The notes below the pieces were generated by a model. That model did no database searches and was not told the origin of the DNA. It saw only the letters and a program-made list of their open reading frames with translations. Made by a program: the position numbers and the translations under genes. Positions 52,012-62,783 of a DNA stretch of 64,000 nt are shown here, piece after piece. The stretch's first letter is position 1; each line of letters opens with the position of its first letter. Origin of the DNA: Dermatophagoides farinae (taxonomy: Eukaryota > Arthropoda > Arachnida > Sarcoptiformes > Pyroglyphidae); the NCBI RefSeq assembly GCF_024713945.1, contig NC_134680.1, positions 3,930,001 to 3,994,000 on the forward strand, in the 5' to 3' direction.

Positions 52012-52578
52012 ATGTTTCCATCAAGTGATTTTCTTTCATCCACCATCATATTCTCGGCTATTGGTCCAAATATTCATCATCATCATCAAAATAATTATTA
52101 TAATCGTCGCCATAGGCTTTATAGTAGCTGTTTATTATTATTATATCATTCTTGTCATCGAATGTCAACCACACCATCATCATCATCATCATCATCATCA
52201 TCGAATAATACAAAACAACAACAACAACAATATCATCAATTAGCCTGTGATCATCATAATGGCCATTTTATTGATCATAATATTGATTCTTCAATACATC
52301 AAACAATGTTTATGAATAAGATTTTTGAAAAATTTAATAAAAAATTATCACATATTTCAACCATTATGATAAACATAATTAAATTGATAATGAAAATAAT
52401 TTATTCACCATCGATGATTTTATTCATATTGATTATTATTTCATATTGGCCAACATTTTATGCTGAACTTGTATTTGATGATCGTCCAGCAATCATACAG
52501 AATGATGATCTACGATCATCGAAAACATCATGGACACAGCTATGGTTTAATGATTATTGGGGTACACCATTAAAATCG
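52012..52578 (+). CDS. TMTC exon 1
   Basis: The exon codes 189 residues, phase 0 at its end (AAATCG|GTATGT). It holds the low-complexity N-terminus, first membrane helix, FDD motif and WFNDYWGTPL. Confidence 0.85.
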
Positions 52579-54493
52579 GTATGTTGTTTTTTATTTCAAC
52601 AAACTTTTTTTTTCGTGAAATTTATGATGATTTGTTTGTGGAACAAACAGACAAAAATAGATTCTTAGCATTTTTTTAGGACAACTGTAAATTTTACTTG
52701 AAAGTTTCTTGGGAATTTTAATTTAATATAAAAAAAAAAATAAAAAACTTCACAGGCGTATTATCATTGCCATAAATTTTGACCACAAAAAAAACACACA
52801 AAGCAGTATAATATTTTTTCATTAAATTTCAAAAAGTGGAATTTTTTTTCTCAATAAAAAAACAAAATAAACAACAACAACACTTGAAAAAAACTAAAAT
52901 TCTTTGAAAATGAAAATATATATCACATTCCTATTCCAGTATCATTCGAGTAGCCATAATTCATAGACACACACTGGGTTAGTTTATTTTTTCATTTTTA
53001 ATTTCCTTTCATTCGTTTTTATTGTTGTTGTTTTTGTTGTTGTTGTCAACCGGAATCGTTCAGATTGATTTCCGGGAAACAGAAATCAGAAATCTAAAAT
53101 GATCACATCATATTGGTTTAGAGTTGCCACAGTAGTTTATATTTCGTTTCATAGAGACCAAAAAAAAAAAAAAAAACAAATAGAAATTGAACAAAGGAAA
53201 AGTTGAAACAAACAAAAAAAACGAATTTAATTTAGCATAGAAAATTGTTATTTACGATTATTGTCACCCGAAAAAAATATATCACTTTGTTGTTTTGTTT
53301 TTTTTCCAGAAAATTTTTCCCTTTTTTCTTTTTGTTGTTGTTGTTGTTGGGAGCGAAATTCCATGTTTCCGTAAAGTGAAAAATTTTCACTTTCTCAGCA
53401 TATAAGTTGTTTGTTTTGTTTTGTTTTGTATAATTTTGGAGGATGTGAAAATTGAAATTGACATTCACATTTATATAAATTTAAGTGACTTTGTCTGCTC
53501 TGTATATATGTTATGTATATTTGTTTAATGGCAATGAATCTAAGAATTTAAATTGAATTTTGTTTTTGCGTGGGAGTGTGTGTGTGTGTTTGAACTATAT
53601 TTTAAAAGCAAAGAAAAAAGTGATCGGAATTTGAAAATGAATGAATTTCAGAATTTAAATTTTCAAAGAAAAATTTTTTTGATTTGATTCTCTTGTTTGT
53701 GTGTGTGTGTGTGTGCGTGTGTGTTGAAAGGCTAGAATTTTATCAATAAAATTCTTGCCCCCAAGAACATTTTTCGGGTTTCATTTTTTATTTTATTTTA
53801 TTTTGTCTCATGTGATTTTGGTAGCTTTCAATCAAAATTGAAAATTTCACTTCTGTGGTTTCAAAATTCATCATTGAATTGAATTTTATCACTATTCTAG
53901 TTCATGAAAAAAAAATAAACAGAAAAAATTCAATGGAGAAATTTGAGAAATTTCAAAAACTTGAAACTTTGAATTGTTTGGTTTTTTTTTCTCCGCACAC
54001 ACACACACACACACACACACATAACATCTAATCAGATGATCAACAATAAAGACCACCACCAGTAAGTGAACATTCAATTAATGGTTACACAATAGGAACC
54101 TTGGAGCAAAACTTGCACACACACACACACACACGCATGAAGATACAATGTTTGTGAAAACATTGAAATACAAAGAAAAAAAAAGTTATGACAAATTATT
54201 CTTCAACGAAAAAAAAAATAAAGTTTGAACTAACTGAAACCAAATATAAAATAATAATGAAAATGAAAACCATTTAACCGTATTTGATCAGGCAGAAAAA
54301 AAACTTGAATGATTGAATGAAATGAAATTTGAAAAAAAAAGTAGTGAATCAACTTGATGATCAAGTTTGTTTTTCTCTTTTGGCTTATAAACTGTCACTT
54401 CATCATCATCATCATTATTGTTATTGACATTTTGGAAAATTGATACTTTCATCATCGATGATTATATATGATGACCTCAAAAAAATGACCAAA

Positions 54494-54537
<44 letters not shown>

Positions 54538-57500
54538 CTGTTTTCAGAAAGATATAAAGATATTCAATTTTGAGATTTTGATATAGAGATAGAAAAATCT
54601 TGGATTTTTATTGAATTATCAATATCAATATTATTATTATTGATCCGATTGGCCTAAAATAAATTATTTTTATTATCGATTAATATAATGATTCAATACA
54701 CAAATTTGGTTTCTTTTCATTTCAATGGAATGCGCAAATCTAAATCCATAAAACAACAAGAAAAAAGATTCCCGGTTTTCCAAAATACTGACACACTTAT
54801 GTATATAGAAGCATTTGAAATGAGAGAGAAAAAAAATTCTTATTTCATGTTCTTAATTCTAATACAAAAATTCATCCTTCCGTTCCATACTCTGATATGG
54901 TCAAAAAAAAAGAAAAGTTTTTTCTCTGTAAATGATTTTCTTCGTTTTTTATTTGTTTGTTCCGTTTTGTATTTTTTTTCTCTATCTTTCTTCTCCAGTT
55001 CACTATTTCATTTGTTTCCAAAAATGACCTAACAACAACAAATAACGAGGCTTTTTCGTTTTTCGTTTTCTTTTCATTTTTTGTTTTTGTTTCTTCAGGG
55101 AATTCCTTTTTGTTTTTGTCTGTGTATTTTATTAGAAGAATAATGATGAGAATGAAAGTGATCGTTTTGTTTTGTTTTTCTGGTACAAAGTTTTGTTTTT
55201 TTTTTTTGTTTTTGTTTTTGTTTTCGAGGTTCTCAAAAAGACTAGACTATATTGTCTTTGAGGACATCAGCAACATCATCATCATCATCATCATCATCAT
55301 TTTTTTCTAGGATTCATGTTGGTAATTTGAAACTTACTTCATTTATACTGGGAAAAATATATAGGCCATGACTTTTGTTGTTGTTGTTTTGTTTTGTTTC
55401 CAGTATACGGAAAATTTCAATGATTTTTTTCACAATTATGAAATCATTCTATGCAAAAATTTTATTTTTCTATTTTTAACTTTTAATTTTTTTTTCTATA
55501 TACATATATAGACATTAAGCCATAAAAGTTATCGTCCATTAACGGTATTAACATTTCGTATAAATTATATCATCCATCAATTACGACCATTTGGTTATCA
55601 TTTTGTCAATATTTTATTACATTATTTTGTTACCATTCTATTCTATCGGTAAGTTTATTTCGATTGAAACCAAAAAAAACTAAACAAACAAACACGTTCA
55701 TTATTATCATTGTCATGGCTATCCAAGGTTATGTCAACGATTTTATCGATTCACATCTACGAGTTCCGTATCCGGCATCAAATCATCATCATCATCAATC
55801 TTACCGTCATCCACATCATGGCTACAATCAACACCATTCATAATGGCCGCATTGTTTGCCGTACATCCTATACACACTGATTGTGTAAGTTATTTATTTA
55901 TATACAAACCTAATCAATCAATCGATTGATTATTAATATTTTTTTATATTTTATGGTTTTTTTTTCGTTTTGTTTTCATTTTGTTTTATCACAATTTGTT
56001 CATTTTGTTTAATTAATTATTTAATAACCAAAAAATAATGATAATGATGATAATTAGCCTTGATCGAAAATTGGCAAAAAAAATCGAAATTGATTAATTT
56101 TAAATCTATAGAAATGTATAGATCGTAAATTTTTGAAACGATAAAAAAAATCATTAATCATCACAACGAAGACAATTATCCAGAGCAAGAAAGAGAAAAA
56201 GAATAACATTTGCAATTTGTTTTTGATCCATGTTTGATCAATGTGATGAGAAATGAAAGTGAAAGCAAAAAAAAAATCGATTTTTTTTCTCACTTCATTT
56301 TCATTCAAATAGAATTCATTTGCTGCTGGTGATGATGATTATTATTATGGCCATATTCATTAGATTCATCTGCTTATTGATTGATAAAATGATTGATTTT
56401 TTTTTGTGTGTGTGTGTGTGTGTGATGGTCTTGATCGTGTAGCAAGAAATAATACGAGGTTAATGAATTTTTTTTTTTCATTCAATTTCATCGATTCTCA
56501 ACACTGAAGCAGCAGCAGCAACAACAACAACAACAACCACTGAACAGACTTATCGATATATAAATTTTTATTTTTATCATTGTCAAACATCAACATACGA
56601 CGAATGATGAGGAATTATTCATAGATAATTATACTTTTAGATAGATTTAACCAAATACGATAGATACATGGAAAATACAAAGATCCAAATGGAACGATCC
56701 AAAAAACAAAACAAAACGAAAAACAAAACGAAAAAAAGAAAACAAACATCAAAAAAATATTGGTGAATTGTATGCACATTGTGGAATACATTCATCATCA
56801 TCATCACTATATCAACATTAGCGAATTGAAATCACCAATAGAAAAAAAAGTGAAGAATAAAACTTCTAGAATACTGTGTGTGTGTGTGTGTGAGTGTGCA
56901 CATATTGCATACTATCTTTTTCACACACACACACACACACACACACTTTTGCTTGCATTTCGTCGTTGTATATGCATTCGTCATTAATTTCAATTCATAA
57001 CCCATAAGCAGAAAATATCCACGAAATAACCAAAATGAAAACGAATGAAATACTTGGTTTATCGATCATATTATATATATATGTAATAATGGTAATATAG
57101 AAATTATTATTTGAATCTAATACATTCAATGTTTTGGTATTTGGTTTCTACGGATTTTTTTACTTTAGCAAAAATTATAATCATTATTATAATATAACCG
57201 AAAATTAATTCGATACAGAATATGAAACATATATATATATTTTTTTCTCGTTTCATTCGCCCATTTCAAAGAATTTTTCGGTGTTTTTTTTTGTTGTTTA
57301 ATTATGACGATGATGATGATGATTATTGACATAATATTATAATGGTGGGCTGTACGAAAGGAAAACAGAATTTTTTTTTTGTTGTTGCCGGTTTATACAA
57401 AAAAAAAAATTCGTGAATATTCTATTGCTGTCAATGACCATTTTTGTTTCTTTTCATTATTTTCAATTCATTGTCAATATATATGTGGTGATAATCAATT

Positions 57501-60500
57501 CATCGATTGATTAAATGGATGATTTTTTTTTCTCATTTTCTGTCTGTATATGCTATTGTTTGTGCATTGTGTGTGTGTGTGTATGTGTGTGTGCGTTCCA
57601 TGGAGAAAATTAAAATTTTAATTAAAACTTTTCCGATATGAACGTCATTTTTTCATTCATTCATTCATTCATTCTGTAAAAATGATAATGGTGAATAGCG
57701 GTAGGAAAAAAAGAAGTGGAAAAAAAATCGACAAAATTTAAACACAACACAATTGCCAAGATTGGCTCGTTTTTTTTTTTTTGGTATATATGCAACAAAA
57801 TATTCTCCCATGGTTATTATAAATTAAATGACGCACAATTGTGTGGTGTTTTGATCCAAAACGACAAGTAGAAAAGAAAATGATAATATCATTATCATCA
57901 TCATCATCCTTCATCATTCATAAATTATATTAATAACAATAACAACAGAATACCGATATTGAAAAACTGGAAAAGTAAAATATCAAAGCAGAACAAAAAA
58001 AATCCTATTGTGATTCTGTGGCTTTTTTTCTATTCTCTGTCTCTCCACCATTATCACTCACAACACACACACACACACACTCAACCCAAAACACACGATT
58101 ATATTATTACCATAATCTGAGATCCATGATCCTATTCACACACAGACACACACACACACACACAAACCAAAAATGGTTTTGAAGAGAAAAAGACGGTGAA
58201 CCCACACACACACACACACACTCACACAGACACAAAAAGAACAAAACAGAATGGATAAAAAGAAAAAAAAACTATATTCTTAATATATACGGTGTGGTTT
58301 TCGTTTTGTCAAGTTGATTTAGATTTTCGAGTCGTTTTTTTTCCACTCTATTTTGGTTATTATTAATATTTTGTTTGTTATTGTTGTTTTCTTTCAACAT
58401 TCTATTGTTGCATTCATTTATTCAATTCAATGAAAAAAAAAATCAAATCATCTAGATTCTAGATGATGATAATGATGATAGAGGGAAAAAAACAATATCA
58501 CACCAAAAAAAAAGAGAATATTTTCCTGGAATCATAACTGTAACGTAATCTATCTCTGAAATTACTAGACGATTCAGACAAACAAAAGTAAACGTTTAGT
58601 AAAATGATAAATTTGTACCAATAATAATCAAATTTCGAATGTAATTCCACAAATACAGCCGGTTCAAACAAAGAGAGATTTGCTAGCAATTATTGGTAAA
58701 TTCTTCGATCCATATGGAATTTTTGATCCTTGGAAATTGAAATTGCGTCTCTTATATCGTACTGTCATAAAAAATGAATGGGATAGTCCAATTTCGAATG
58801 AAATTAAAAATCAAATCGATCTGCATTTGCAAGATGCAAATCAGCTATCGAAATTGAAAATGGATCGATGTGTACCATCGAATGGCGAAATACACGGATT
58901 TTCTGACGCATCAACTTCAGCTTATGGATATGTCGTATTTTTGAAAAAAGATGATGAATTCCACTATTTATTCGGAAAATCAAAGTTAGTACCATGTAAA
59001 TTAAAGACAGTGGTAGAATTAGAATTACTGGCTATCTACGAACTTGGCAAAATTTTATATCGTATCCATTCTATTTACCAGAATAAAATGACAATCTGGT
59101 CAGATTCCAAAATTAATTTGTGTCGTTTTAATCTATCACCAAATGGACAGAATCGAAAAATTGCTTCTCAATTAATGAAAACTTTGAAAATTATTAATGA
59201 TTTGAATATATCGATCAGACACATTAATGGCCATCGTAATCCAGCTGATCTGTTCAGTAGAATCGTAGATACGAAACAATTTTTGAAACTTTTCCGATTT
59301 CGTATAAATTCGAATGAATTTGATTTTTCTGATGCAAATTTGTTTAATGTTTATCGAATTTCTTCAATTGCCATCAAGAATTTCGATTATCAGAATTCAG
59401 TTGACGATTTTGAAAAGTTGAAGTCTATGGATCAAATTATTGATTTCGTGAAAAAATTATTACCAACTGGAAACACTGCTAATGATCGTTGGAATTTGAT
59501 TCATAGATTAGCCCAATATGGTCACGATTTGGAAGAAATTAAATTACCATTCATTCCCGGAGAAATTATTACGATAAAAACTCGTGATCCTAATTTTTGC
59601 CCGATTTGGATACCTAAACAATCTTGTTTAACTCAAGCTTTGATTAAAGAACATCATGAATCAACTATGCACGGAGGAATCAGAACAACCATGGCTAGTA
59701 TCCAATCTAAATATCATATACAGAATTTATATCGCCTGGTGAAGAAATATGTTTTTTATTGTGAATTTTGTCGAAAAGAAAAGCGGAAGCCTATAATTCA
59801 ACCTTTCGCTCCTTTACCATCAACACGAACGAATTTTGCGGCACCGTTTGAGGCTATTTGTGTCGATTTCTTTGGTCCTTTACACTATCGTAATAATAAA
59901 AAATTCTATGGTTTGATTGTAACATGTTTGGTTACACGAATGATCAAGATCGAAATTGTTAATTCGATGAATGCCAATGTCACATTGACAGCTCTCAACA
60001 ACATCTTTCTTCGTTGCGGAACTCCTTTAGTGATTTATAGTGACAATGGTACCAGTTTCGTCCGTTGTAACAAAGAAATTCAAAAATTTTTTGATCATTT
60101 ACAAAAAATTAGCGAAGTAGATAATCGTCGTATCGAATGGAAATTTTCGCCTCCGAATGCTCCGTGGTATAACGGTACTGCAGAACGGTTGATAGCAGTC
60201 GTCAAGAGATGTTTACGAACTTTGGACAATGAATTTAAATCTATTGAAGATGCGCACAACATGTTTTTGAAAATAGAATCGATTATAAATAATAGACCGA
60301 TTATCCAGAATGATGAACGTTGGATCTCTCCTTTTGAATTAGCATATGGTCGTAAACAGGAGCCCCTAATCAAAAATGATCTCGAAATTGGACCAAACAA
60401 TAATTGGTTGAATCATTTGTCAAATATTCGTAAAAAATTTGAAAAATTTTGGAAACACCAATACTTAGCTTCTCTAATTCAATCTAATCCTCCATCGCCT

Positions 60501-62748
60501 ACCGATATAAATATAAACGATTTGGTCTTGGTTCCTTCTGAATTCCGTAAACGAAAAGATTGGCCAATAGCCAAAATTACTGAAGCAATTAAAAGTTCTG
60601 ATGGTGTTGTTCGAGCAGTGAAAATAAAATTTTTGGACAATAACAATGAATTTATCAGACCTACTAATGGTCTCGTCTTATTGAAATTTGTTTAGTTTAT
60701 TATTTAGTGGCTTACATCGCCAAAACTAAAAATACAATTAGAATAAGTTTTTCATTGAAATATTAAATACATTTTAGAACATAGAATTAAATTTTAGTTC
60801 GATTATATCGTTGACGTGTAATAATGCAATCATGACTATTATGCAGTCGTTTCTTAACACATAACGTATGAAAATGGTAAATTTTCTTTTCCATCTTCTT
60901 CGTTTCGTTGATATTCTTGGATTTTTTTTTGTTTTGTTTGGGAACAAAAAAAAAGTTTCATTTTTCCAAAAAGAAACATGATTCATTTAAATTCTACACC
61001 ACCCAATGACAGTTTATATATGAGAAGAGATGTGTGTGTGTGTGTGTGCGTTATATGGTTATTATTGCAATATTGCATAATAATAATGATGATAATTATC
61101 ATATCGTATGTGAGAGAAAGAGAGAGAGAATAAAAAAATGTGTTATTATCACAATCATGATTGTCAAATGTTTCTATTTTGTTTTGTTTGTTTGCTATAT
61201 CAATATAGCATCATAAACTATGCATATATAATATTATATTTATATGATAATAATAAATGTTGACAATTTTTATTTGATATAAAAATGATAGAATGAGTTT
61301 TGAATTTAGAATATATGTGAGAATTATATTATTGTTATTTTTTAATAATAATAATTAAGATGACAGTTTGATGTTGATGTTGATGATGATGATGATGAAA
61401 AGTGAAAATTTGATTTATTCACCAAAATTAAATGTGAATAGAAAAATGATTTGGTTTGTCATTTTTTTCTTCTTCTTCTTTTACTCACTAACCAACTAAC
61501 CGATAATATTGTTTGATATTTTCTTTTTGTTGTTTTTGATTTTTTTTTTTTTTGGATTTGGTTTTCGTGTGTGTGTGTATGTGTTTCTGTATTTTTTTTC
61601 ACCCTGGTTTCTTTCCACTTTTATCAAACTGCAACTTTCGTCGTCCATCATTTATTCATTTATGATTCTCTTTTTTTTATATTGTAAAGACAATCAGACA
61701 AAACACACAGAATTTTCAAGAATGAAAAAAAACAAAACAAATTCGTGCTTAACGATGGAAACAGAAAACAGAATTGCTGTCATTGTTTTTTTTTTTTTTT
61801 TTGTTCTTTCTCCTATCATCATCATCATCATCATCATTGGGTTTTGTTGTTTCTGTTTCTACTTTATTTTTTTACAGTTCTCGCTAAAGCTAAAAATGAT
61901 GTTGATGCCAATAACCGAATAAAGAATGAACCAAAATGAAATGAATGCATATATAATAGCTCAGGAAGCTTGCTTTCAAATTCAAGCTTTCCATTTATTA
62001 GAAAATAAAATAAGCAAACGAAAAAAAAAATTAACAACCAGAGTATCGAATGTCACGTTTCGATTTTCGAAACTTGAAACAGAGAAAAACGAATGGAAAA
62101 ACTAAAAAGGAAAAAGTTTCAATAATCATATTTATATATAGAGGCGTAGGAAGATGGGTGTGATGATTTTTTTTTTTTTTTTTTGGTTCCAAATTCTCAA
62201 ATTGGCAATGTAGACGCCTGTCATGTTGAACAAAAACTGACGATGAAATATTCTCTCTCCCGCTCTCTATCCGTTCATTTTTTTTTACATTCTGATAAAT
62301 GAAATTCGGGATAAAAAATGAATGAATGACCAATGTTCATTTTTCTATATCACAACGATGATTCGCGAGAATCATTCACCATTCATTTATTTTGTTTTTT
62401 TTTACATTTCTAGTTTAGCACCAAAAAAAAAACAAGAAAGAAAGAGAGAAAAAAAATGTTTGGTTTGATTAAAATTAATTTCGTTTTTTTTCCTTTTGGT
62501 TAGTTAGCCCAAACAACAACAACAAAAAAAATATGAAACTAACCGTTTCGGTTGGTTTCATTTTCATACCCGGGATGGTCATCATCTTCATCGTTATGTG
62601 TTTTCACCTTCATCAAGATAATCGACATTCAATATATTTATTTTGTTTTTTTTTTTTTTTTTTTGGTTGAGAATTTGGGGTTCCCGATTTTTTTCTGGCA
62701 AAGCATAATAAATGATCAGAATCATTTCCGCAAAGAATAAAGGTTAAA

Positions 62749-62783
<35 letters not shown>

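Noticed and set aside
51971-52243. Plus-strand 90-codon frame overlapping the TMTC start
   Set aside because: It is a shadow of TMTC exon 1 in another frame, with an Ile/His-rich translation of ATC repeats.
60095-60400. Minus-strand 101-codon frame inside the retroelement
   Set aside because: It is the reverse-strand shadow of the integrase coding sequence.
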